Below are positions 1 through 4,276 of a DNA stretch of 7,178 bases, piece by piece; the stretch's first letter is position 1; every line of letters begins with the position of its first letter. The stretch comes from Syntrophomonas sp. UBA5314 (GTDB taxonomy: Bacteria > Bacillota > Syntrophomonadia > Syntrophomonadales > Syntrophomonadaceae), in assembly GCA_002410325.1 (NCBI GenBank), contig DHRK01000057.1, positions 1,491-8,668 on the forward strand, in the 5' to 3' direction. The notes beneath the pieces were generated by a model. That model was not told the DNA's origin, ran no database searches, and saw only the letters and a program-made list of their open reading frames with translations. A program made the translations under genes and the position numbers.

Positions 1-320
1 CCGCTCCACAGCGCATCGGCCGGATAATCTTCGGCTCCGCCCAACTTATCCTTTTCAGCCTGAACCTGCGCAATGTAGGCGTCAATTCGTTCAGGATCAA
101 AATTGACGTTGGTAAGCGTGGCAAACAGGCCCTCCATCATGGCCTGATCGGCTGATTTACCCGGTGTTTTTCCTTCCGCCGCCCGGGCCAGCCCGATCAG
201 GGCGCCGGTCAGGACATCCTGCCGGTTGGCAAGCTCGGGCTGTTTGCCGCAGGTTCCCACCTTAACGCATCCTTTGCCGCCCGCGGTCTGCTCACACTGA
301 AAACAAAACATTTCACTCAT
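1..320 (-). CDS. hcp: Hydroxylamine reductase / hybrid cluster protein (Hcp), N-terminal 106 codons only
   Basis: The 3' part lies beyond the left edge of the window. The first residues carry the Hcp signature MFCFQCEQTAGGKGC followed by VGTCGK: cysteines spaced C-x2-C-x8-C-x5-C, the N-terminal ligands of the cubane cluster in the anaerobe-type (class I-like) Hcp, not the longer-spaced enterobacterial type. The ATG at 320 is preceded 8 nt upstream by a full AAAGGAGG (336-329), so the start is secure. Hcp is a cytoplasmic Fe-S / hybrid [4Fe-2S-2O] enzyme known to reduce hydroxylamine in vitro and NO to N2O in vivo, so it serves nitrosative stress defence. It follows the 4Fe-4S protein gene (444-1169) on the same strand with a 123-nt gap. 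That gene is the likely electron partner and first operon gene. The hybrid-cluster ligands themselves lie outside the window. Confidence 0.95.
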   Translation of the reverse strand, partial: MSEMFCFQCEQTAGGKGCVKVGTCGKQPELANRQDVLTGALIGLARAAEGKTPGKSADQAMMEGLFATLTNVNFDPERIDAYIAQVQAEKDKLGGAEDYPADALWS

Positions 321-370
321 TGGCTTTTCCTCCTTTATATTGTCGTTGATTCTGCATACTGGTTTAATTT

Positions 371-385
371 ACCGGTTATCCCGGT
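371..385. promoter_or_regulatory. Inverted repeat ACCGG-N5-CCGGT upstream of hcp
   Basis: A perfect 5+5 bp inverted repeat with a 5-nt centre lies about 50 bp upstream of the hcp start, next to a second near-dyad, GGTTTAATTTACC (361-373). It could be an operator for hcp or a small RNA hairpin in the intercistronic leader. The arms do not match the GGTAGC palindrome at 1240-1255, so the same regulator need not bind it. No convincing -35/-10 pair was found in this gap. Confidence 0.3.
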
Positions 386-422
386 CGAACGCGTGATTTT
401 TCCAAATTACCCGTTAGTTATA

Positions 423-439
423 TAGAAGCCGGGCTTCTA
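423..439 (-). repeat. Perfect inverted repeat between the ferredoxin-like gene and hcp
   Basis: TAGAAGCC-G-GGCTTCTA is a perfect 8+1+8 dyad just after the stop codon of the 4Fe-4S protein gene (444). As RNA it would form about a 7-bp stem with a 3-nt loop. There is no T tract after it on either strand, so it is a poor intrinsic terminator. An intercistronic processing or attenuation hairpin that sets different levels of the two genes is more plausible. Confidence 0.4.
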
Positions 440-443
440 CGCC

Positions 444-1169
444 TCAGTCTTCTTGGATACTGCCATCGGTATTGATGGTAACAAGCTGCCAGGGGATCAT
501 TTTGCCGCTGCCCATCAGGGCTCTTTTCACGGCTTCTGCTATACCTCCGCAGCAGGGAACTTCCATTCTTAAAACGGTCACGCTTTTAATCTCATGGTTC
601 AGCAGGATCCGGGTCAGCTTTTCCGAGTAATCTTCCTCATCCAGCTTCGGACAGCCGATCAGGGTTATTTTGTTTTTCATAAAGTCCTGATGGATATTCG
701 CATAAGCGAAAGCGGTGCAGTCGGCCGCGATCAGCAGGTGGGCGTTCTCCAAATACGGCGCGTTCACCGGCACCAATTTGATCTGGCAGGGCCACTGGCG
801 AAGCTGTGATTCCAGGACCGGGACAGCCGGGGTCGGAATATTTTGAACGACTGCCGGGTGCCTTTCTATGGTCCGGGCGCGGCTTCCCGCGCAGCCGCAT
901 TCCAGGGTTACGGGGATGGCCGGCCTTTTCGATTTTTCGATATGGATTTTTACGGCAGCTTCATCAAAGGCGGCCGCTTCCCGCTTTTCCAGGGTTATCG
1001 CTCCCTGCGGACATTCGGGAAGGCAGGCGCCCAGTCCGTCGCAATAAGAGTCGGTAATCAACTCGGCTTTCCCGCCAACCAGCTGCAAGGCTCCCTCATG
1101 ACAGGCCTGGATGCACAGGCCGCAGCCGTCGCATTGATCGCGATCTATTTTGATGATGTTTCGTTTCAT
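444..1169 (-). CDS. Ferredoxin-like 4Fe-4S protein of the hcp operon
   Basis: The 241-residue protein opens with a canonical [4Fe-4S] motif C13-x2-C16-x2-C19-x3-C23, then a second motif C43-x5-C49-x3-C53-P that lacks the usual second cysteine (Leu46 takes its place). After the ferredoxin domain (about 1-60) comes a long C-terminal domain with more cysteines: C91-G-C93, C128, C151, C173 in GCPKLD, and C206-C207 in PCCGG. This architecture is typical of the ferredoxin-like proteins encoded beside hcp in anaerobes (called frdX in regulon papers, from memory). It probably passes electrons to Hcp in the cytoplasm. The ATG at 1169 has AGGGGG at 1182-1177, 7 nt upstream. The gene is divergent from the Crp/Fnr regulator and co-directional with hcp. 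The role of the C-terminal cysteines is unknown; bound metal or extra clusters are inference. Confidence 0.88.
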   Translation of the reverse strand: MKRNIIKIDRDQCDGCGLCIQACHEGALQLVGGKAELITDSYCDGLGACLPECPQGAITLEKREAAAFDEAAVKIHIEKSKRPAIPVTLECGCAGSRARTIERHPAVVQNIPTPAVPVLESQLRQWPCQIKLVPVNAPYLENAHLLIAADCTAFAYANIHQDFMKNKITLIGCPKLDEEDYSEKLTRILLNHEIKSVTVLRMEVPCCGGIAEAVKRALMGSGKMIPWQLVTINTDGSIQED

Positions 1170-1204
1170 GTTAAAGCCCCCTATCTTCCTGGCTTCTGGA
1201 TTTG

Positions 1205-1235
1205 TTGCAATCAGTATACTAAAATAGATTATAGT
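1205..1235 (+). promoter_or_regulatory. Candidate promoter for the Crp/Fnr-family regulator gene
   Basis: TTGCAA (1205-1210) and TATAGT (1230-1235) are 19 bp apart, or 18 bp if TTATAG is taken as the -10. The -10 element overlaps the -10 of the divergent promoter on the other strand, so the two promoters would compete. The palindrome at 1240-1255 lies at about the transcription start, a typical position for autorepression. Confidence 0.4.
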
Positions 1236-1257
1236 ATTCGGTAGCCATAGCTACCAA
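1228..1257 (-). promoter_or_regulatory. Promoter for the ferredoxin-like/hcp operon
   Basis: On the minus strand, TTGGTA (1257-1252) and a consensus TATAAT (1233-1228) are separated by 18 bp, giving a predicted start near 1221 and a leader of about 50 nt. The -35 hexamer and spacer overlap the palindrome at 1240-1255, whose centre falls near -26. A protein bound there would block RNA polymerase, so repression fits this promoter better than classical Crp-type activation. Confidence 0.55.
1240..1255. promoter_or_regulatory. Operator candidate GGTAGC-CATA-GCTACC for the adjacent Crp/Fnr regulator
   Basis: A perfect 6+4+6 dyad (two more flanking A/T pairs match after one mismatch) is the only strong palindrome in the 105-bp divergent intergenic region. 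Crp/Fnr dimers bind two-fold symmetric sites of about this size. Its position overlaps the -35/spacer of the leftward promoter and the start of the rightward one, so the regulator could control both itself and the hcp operon. Assignment to this regulator is inference from position. Confidence 0.55.
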
Positions 1258-1274
1258 AAATGAGGTGTCCGTAA

Positions 1275-1967
1275 TTGTTCGCAAAATTTTTACCGGTTTT
1301 AATGAAAACGTCATTGTTCCAGGATATAACTTCCGATGATTTAAACACCATGTTTAACTGCCTTCAGCCCAAACTCAGCAGGTTTAAAAAAAACAGCTAT
1401 ATCGCGGTGGCCGGCGACCACTTTGATAGCCTGGGCATCCTGCTCTCCGGACAGGCCGCTTTGATCAAGGAAAACGCGGCTGGAAACCGGCTGATGATGG
1501 CCATTCTTAAACCGGGCGACATCTTCGGTGAAAGTGCGGTGTTTTCCGGTAAATCGGTCTGGCCGGCCACGGTTGTAGCCCAGGAACCCTGCCAGGTTAT
1601 GTTCTTGCCCAAGCAAAAGGTCCTGGGGGAATGCGCCAACCTCTGCACCTGGCATCACACGATCATTGAAAATATGCTGAAAGATGTTTCCGACAAGGTG
1701 CTCACCCTCAATCAAAAGATTGAATACCTGTCCATGAAAAGTATGCGGGGCAAATTGAGTTCCTTTTTGCTGGAGCAGTATAAAATGAATGGCCAACCTG
1801 ACTTTCTGCTGCCCATGAAACGCGATGAGCTGGCTGATTTTCTCAATGTCTCCCGGCCCTCCATGTCGCGGGAATTATGCCGCATGCGGGATGAAGGGGT
1901 CATCGATTTTAACCGTTCGTCTATTCGGATTAAGGATGTGGAATCATTAAAAGGCATGGTTGAATAG
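1275..1967 (+). CDS. Crp/Fnr-family transcriptional regulator, probable HcpR
   Basis: The 230-residue protein has an N-terminal cyclic-nucleotide-type beta-roll (about 12-130, with GDIFGESAVFSG at 81-92), a dimer helix (about 128-160) and a winged helix-turn-helix (183-206, RDELADFLNVSRPSMSRELC). The roll lacks the Arg-Ser that contacts cAMP phosphate in Crp (SVWPATV here), and there is no Fnr-type N-terminal four-cysteine cluster. Cysteines at 29, 106, 120, 124 and 202, with W126-H127-H128 nearby, are possible redox or haem-contact residues, but this is speculation. The start is TTG at 1275, supported by GAGGTG at 1262-1267, 7 nt upstream. Position opposite the ferredoxin-like/hcp operon matches HcpR, the known regulator of hcp under nitrite/NO stress in anaerobes. 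The HcpR name is inferred from family and context. Confidence 0.85.
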   Translation: MFAKFLPVLMKTSLFQDITSDDLNTMFNCLQPKLSRFKKNSYIAVAGDHFDSLGILLSGQAALIKENAAGNRLMMAILKPGDIFGESAVFSGKSVWPATVVAQEPCQVMFLPKQKVLGECANLCTWHHTIIENMLKDVSDKVLTLNQKIEYLSMKSMRGKLSSFLLEQYKMNGQPDFLLPMKRDELADFLNVSRPSMSRELCRMRDEGVIDFNRSSIRIKDVESLKGMVE

Positions 1968-2032
1968 GGGTTAAGTACAATCGGGGGAAACCTTCATGTC
2001 CGGACGGCAATATGCCCGGAAAGGAGAAACCT

Positions 2033-2440
2033 GTGTCAAAGTGCAGTTTCTGTCATCAACCGGCGCTTGAAAAGTTTTCGCCGGACAGCGGTATGGATCT
2101 GAAAGAGATGAGTTTTTGTTCGCAGGATTGTAAAGAACAGATCGTTGCCTATATGGCCGAGGAAAGGAAAAATACCCTCTTGCTTCTGGGCCTGTTGCTG
2201 GGGGCCATTTTTTTCGTGATCTTTTTAAGCGGTATTGCTTTGAATTACAATCCCCGCTATGGGTTGTATATTACCTTTATTACTCTGGCTTTCCTGGGAG
2301 CAGTTATCATAAAATTTCCCTATTGCAATCCCATGACCATTCAGATACTGGGCATAAAAAGGTCCAAAACTTTTGCCAGGTGTACGGGTGGGCTGATGAT
2401 TATCATTGCCCTGGTAGCGCTGATAAAGGCATTGATATGA
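2033..2440 (+). CDS. Small membrane protein with N-terminal zinc-knuckle (C-x2-C ... C-x3-C)
   Basis: I choose the GTG at 2033 because AAAGGAG (2020-2026) lies 6 nt before it. An in-frame ATG at 2012 lies upstream of that site, overlaps it in the coding frame and has no Shine-Dalgarno of its own. From GTG the protein has 135 residues. Residues 4-33 hold C4-x2-C7 and F-C29-S-x2-C33, an FCS-like treble-clef zinc-binding pattern. Three hydrophobic segments follow (about 49-70, 76-95, 119-135), with a conserved-looking FPYCNPMTIQILGIKRS loop between the last two. The layout resembles zinc-ribbon/transmembrane proteins such as DUF2116-like families, but I cannot assign a function. It starts 65 nt after the Crp/Fnr gene with no terminator between, so co-transcription is likely. 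Confidence 0.75.
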   Translation: MSKCSFCHQPALEKFSPDSGMDLKEMSFCSQDCKEQIVAYMAEERKNTLLLLGLLLGAIFFVIFLSGIALNYNPRYGLYITFITLAFLGAVIIKFPYCNPMTIQILGIKRSKTFARCTGGLMIIIALVALIKALI

Positions 2441-2466
2441 TGCGTTAATATAAGCAAAATGCTGGA

Positions 2467-2531
2467 CCGGCAGAGCAGCCGGGAACCGGGGTGCCGAAGG
2501 ACAAATGTGGTAGGTATGGGCGGGTTTTTTT
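2467..2531 (+). other. GC-rich structured leader segment followed by seven T's
   Basis: The 190-bp gap 2441-2630 contains CCGG three times (2467, 2479, 2486). CCGGC (2467-2471) can pair with GCCGG (2478-2482), or its inner CGGCA (2468-2472) can pair with TGCCG (2492-2496). The two are mutually exclusive. The stretch ends in GGGCGGG plus T7 (2525-2531), but the GC run has no nearby complement, so it is not a standard terminator. It matches no riboswitch class that I can recall. It may be a decayed terminator for the gene ending at 2440 or an RNA leader for the lipoprotein gene. Confidence 0.3.
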
Positions 2532-2579
2532 GATGTCAAAAATTACCTGGCCAACTGATAGTCAAGCTGTATAAGAACT

Positions 2580-2625
2580 TCCCCTTGAGTTGCGTATTTA
2601 TAACAGAATGAATAAGGGGAGAGGG
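2580..2625 (+). promoter_or_regulatory. Ribosome binding site of the lipoprotein gene, able to pair with an upstream anti-SD segment
   Basis: The purine-rich AAGGGGAGAGGG (2614-2625) precedes the GTG start at 2631. TCCCCTT (2580-2586) is exactly complementary to AAGGGGA (2614-2620), giving a 7-bp stem that would sequester part of the Shine-Dalgarno across a 27-nt A/T-rich loop. This could tune translation. The pairing is seen; regulation is inference. Confidence 0.4.
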
Positions 2626-2630
2626 TTATA

Positions 2631-3536
2631 GTGCGAAAAATATCGGTATGGTTAATTGCCTTGATGCTGCTGGTTTCACTGGTTGGCTGTACAGGCGCGG
2701 GAAAAACAGATCAGCCTAATGATAATCAGGCCCAAGCGGAACAAAATGATCAAAAGGCGGTCTCTGCGCTGGTAATCGATTTTGGGACCAAGCTTTCCAT
2801 GGTTTCCCTGCAAGCTCCCGCAGATACAGTAAAAAAGAGCATCCAGGAGAATTACGGCAGTTATGTTTCGCCAGGACTTATGGAAAAATGGATAAAATAT
2901 CCGCTGCAAGCACCGGGAAGACTCACTTCCAGCCCCTGGCCGGATAGAATCGAAATCCTGAGTACTAGCAGGGTGTCGCCCGATTCCTATGAGGTAAAGG
3001 GAGAAGTCATTGAAATTACCAGCCAGGAAAAGGCCAGTGGGGGGGCTGCTACAAAATACCCGATAACCCTGCAGGTGAAAAAGCTTGATGAGCGTTGGCT
3101 TATCAATGATGTGGTGATGAACCGGCCGCAAGCGAATAATGATACCTTGTCATACGTCAATACGCAATACGGTTTTAGTTTTTCCCTGCCAGAGAGCTGG
3201 AAAGGCTACGCAATAGTCAATGATGAGTGGAAAGGCCTGTCAATTGGCGATTCCGCCGTTTTGGAAACCGGCCCGATGATCTCCATCAGACATCCGGGAT
3301 GGACCAGCGAAAAGCCGCGCCAGGATATCCCCATAATGATCTTCACGGTCCAGCAATGGGATTCACTGCAAAGCGGCAAGTATCATATAGGGGCAGCTCC
3401 GATCGGGCCCAGCGAGCTGGCTCGCAATGCGCGTTATGTTTTTGCTCTTCCGGCCCGTTACAACTTCGCTTTTCCCGCCGGCTATGAGGAAGTGGAGAAG
3501 ATATTGGCCGGCAAACCGCTTAAGATGCTGGAATAA
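2631..3536 (+). CDS. Secreted lipoprotein of unknown function (Firmicutes type)
   Basis: The 301-residue product starts at GTG. A basic start (MRKIS), hydrophobic core and lipobox L17-V-G-C20 mark a signal peptidase II site, so the mature protein is anchored to the outer face of the membrane through Cys20. Residues 21-40 are a polar linker rich in Q, N and D. Residues 41-165 form a mixed alpha/beta domain with the pattern AVSALVIDFGTKL, NYGSYVSPGLMEKW, GRLTSSPWPDRIEI and LDERWLINDV, recognisable from clostridial and bacilli lipoproteins and NTF2-like in character. A second domain begins at TQYGFSFSLPESWKGY (178-193) and runs to the end. No catalytic residues are evident. The gene is alone, with a GC-rich leader upstream and a hairpin 28 nt after the stop. 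Ligand binding or envelope stress roles would be guesses. Confidence 0.85.
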   Translation: MRKISVWLIALMLLVSLVGCTGAGKTDQPNDNQAQAEQNDQKAVSALVIDFGTKLSMVSLQAPADTVKKSIQENYGSYVSPGLMEKWIKYPLQAPGRLTSSPWPDRIEILSTSRVSPDSYEVKGEVIEITSQEKASGGAATKYPITLQVKKLDERWLINDVVMNRPQANNDTLSYVNTQYGFSFSLPESWKGYAIVNDEWKGLSIGDSAVLETGPMISIRHPGWTSEKPRQDIPIMIFTVQQWDSLQSGKYHIGAAPIGPSELARNARYVFALPARYNFAFPAGYEEVEKILAGKPLKMLE

Positions 3537-3563
3537 ACCTATGACGACGGTATATTATAAGGA

Positions 3564-3600
3564 AGAGCATCTTCCAGGCGTGGAAGATGCTCTAATTTAT
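3564..3600 (+). terminator. Bidirectional terminator-type hairpin between convergent genes
   Basis: AGAGCATCTTCCA (3564-3576) and TGGAAGATGCTCT (3581-3593) form a perfect 13-bp stem with a GGCG loop, followed by AATTTAT on the plus strand. On the minus strand the stem is followed by TCCTTATAAT. The T tracts are imperfect, but the position between the stop of the lipoprotein gene (3536) and the stop of the opposing Com-like gene (3643) is right for ending both transcripts. Confidence 0.65.
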
Positions 3601-3642
3601 ATGGGGACTACAGAAGGTTATGCTAAAAGTAAGGCGTGGTAT

Positions 3643-3837
3643 TCAGGACTTCGAATTAACCAGGGGTAGCTCCTTGCTGGAAGACCTGATATTCTTGTGC
3701 GGATTATAGTTTTCTTCCTGAATTTCGCCGCTGAAGCTATACAGATGGATATGGCCGCAGCGGGGACATTTTATCTCAGCAATTCCATTTAACAGCCCAA
3801 CCAGTCGGTTGCATCTCGGGCACCGGCACTGAAACAT
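3643..3837 (-). CDS. Com-like small zinc-finger protein (64 aa)
   Basis: The N-terminal half has two zinc knuckles, C6-P-R-C9-N-R-L and E-I-K-C24-P-R-C27-G-H, with a further Cys4. The pattern C-x2-C-N-[KR]-L ... [IV]-[RK]-C-P-R-C is that of the phage Mu Com protein family, a small RNA-binding translational activator of the mom gene, as I recall it. The C-terminal 35 residues are polar, unlike a structured domain. The ATG at 3837 has a strong AGGAG (3849-3845, within GGGGGGAGGAG) 7 nt upstream. A near-consensus sigma-54 promoter lies at 3993-3979, predicting a leader of about 130 nt. The gene follows the sigma-54 activator gene on the same strand but is separated from it by a terminator. No phage genes are adjacent, so it may be a host gene. 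Com-type RNA binding is inference; a generic zinc ribbon is the alternative. Confidence 0.75.
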   Translation of the reverse strand: MFQCRCPRCNRLVGLLNGIAEIKCPRCGHIHLYSFSGEIQEENYNPHKNIRSSSKELPLVNSKS

Positions 3838-3978
3838 AATGATACTCCTCCCCCCTCATTGCATGACGCCTCTCCCGGCATCAACAGAAAAATCTCTCTC
3901 TAAAGAATGGATTTCACGACTGTTGGAGAATGAAGCCTGTTTGGAAAATCTGCGGGATTATCTATATTAATTAATAGA

Positions 3979-3993
3979 GCAATAATCATGCCA
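3979..3993 (-). promoter_or_regulatory. Sigma-54 promoter (-24/-12) of the Com-like gene
   Basis: Minus strand TTGGCAT-GATTA-TTGCTC: invariant GG (3992-3991) and GC (3980-3979) are exactly 10 bp apart, and only one base (T for C in TGGCAC) departs from the common consensus TGGCAC-N5-TTGC. The predicted start is near 3967, in a TATTAATTAATA palindrome (3965-3976). It faces the Com-like gene at 3837, and the gap between holds no other convincing gene. Enhancer-like dyads lie about 130 and 271 bp upstream. Confidence 0.75.
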
Positions 3994-4035
3994 AGCGCAG
4001 CAGCGGGCGGGCTTTTCTTAAGCGAGGCCTATCTT

Positions 4036-4078
4036 ACGGTATTTTACCGTTTGGCTTGGGGCAGCTTAAATAAGCCAA
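4036..4078. repeat. Cluster of short perfect inverted repeats between enhancer and sigma-54 promoter
   Basis: ACGGTA-TTT-TACCGT (4036-4050) is directly followed by TTGGCTT (4051-4057), whose exact complement AAGCCAA ends the block at 4072-4078, with the palindrome GCTTAAATAAGC (4064-4075) inside. CCAAGC at 3991-3996, overlapping the -24 element, can also pair with GCTTGG (4054-4059). The block occupies the DNA between enhancer site 4088-4107 and the promoter, where a bending protein or second regulator might bind. The function is unknown. Confidence 0.4.
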
Positions 4079-4087
4079 GTTAAAAAC

Positions 4088-4107
4088 TTGTTGAGACTTT
4101 GCAGCAG
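4088..4107. promoter_or_regulatory. Enhancer-like dyad (UAS) upstream of the Com-like gene, proximal
   Basis: TTGTTGAGACTTTGCAGCAG fits TTGTTG-N8-CAACAA at 10 of 12 positions. Its centre is about 130 bp upstream of the predicted sigma-54 start at 3967, a normal distance for an activator enhancer. Its right half (CAGCAG) resembles that of the site at 6699-6718 (CAGCAA), which sits at nearly the same distance from the other sigma-54 promoter. Confidence 0.5.
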
Positions 4108-4171
4108 GGTATGATGATGAATTTTTACTACCGTTTTATTAAAACTTTCAAGTGTGCCTCTATGATGATAG

Positions 4172-4204
4172 AAAAAAGGGGAATAATGCCTGGCGCTATT
4201 CCCC
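4172..4204 (-). terminator. Intrinsic terminator of the sigma-54 activator gene
   Basis: On the minus strand GGGGAATA and TATTCCCC form a perfect 8-bp stem (4204-4197 with 4185-4178) around an 11-nt loop, followed at once by six T's (4177-4172). It lies 73 bp after the stop codon of the activator gene and separates that transcript from the Com-like gene. Confidence 0.85.
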
Positions 4205-4228
4205 GGAGAAGCTTGGCCGCCTACGGTT

Positions 4229-4248
4229 TTGATGCAGTTTCTCAACAA
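4229..4248. promoter_or_regulatory. Enhancer-like dyad (UAS) upstream of the Com-like gene, distal
   Basis: On the minus strand TTGTTGAGAAACTGCATCAA fits TTGTTG-N8-CAACAA at 11 of 12 positions. It lies between the stop of the activator gene and its terminator, about 271 bp upstream of the predicted start at 3967. With 4088-4107 it also forms an imperfect inverted repeat (CTTGTTGAGA shared exactly), so this segment may partly be explained by large-scale symmetry. Confidence 0.45.
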
Positions 4249-4276
4249 GATTGCGGACCGATTTTAAAGTTGGCGT

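Noticed and set aside
1202..1221. TTGTTG at 1202 as another enhancer-like dyad near the hcp locus
   Set aside because: The second half-site 8 bp later (ATACTA) does not match CAACAA.
3541..3669. A 42-codon plus-strand frame, MTTVYYKEEHLPGVEDAL and so on, just after the lipoprotein gene
   Set aside because: It looks protein-like, but it has no Shine-Dalgarno, its first third is the perfect terminator hairpin 3564-3593, and it overlaps the 3' end of the better supported minus-strand gene at 3643.
4087..4249. A 163-bp element bounded by CTTGTTGAGA inverted repeats, resembling a miniature transposable element
   Set aside because: No flanking target duplication was seen, and the ends are better explained as two copies of the enhancer-like dyad; the terminator inside belongs to the activator gene.
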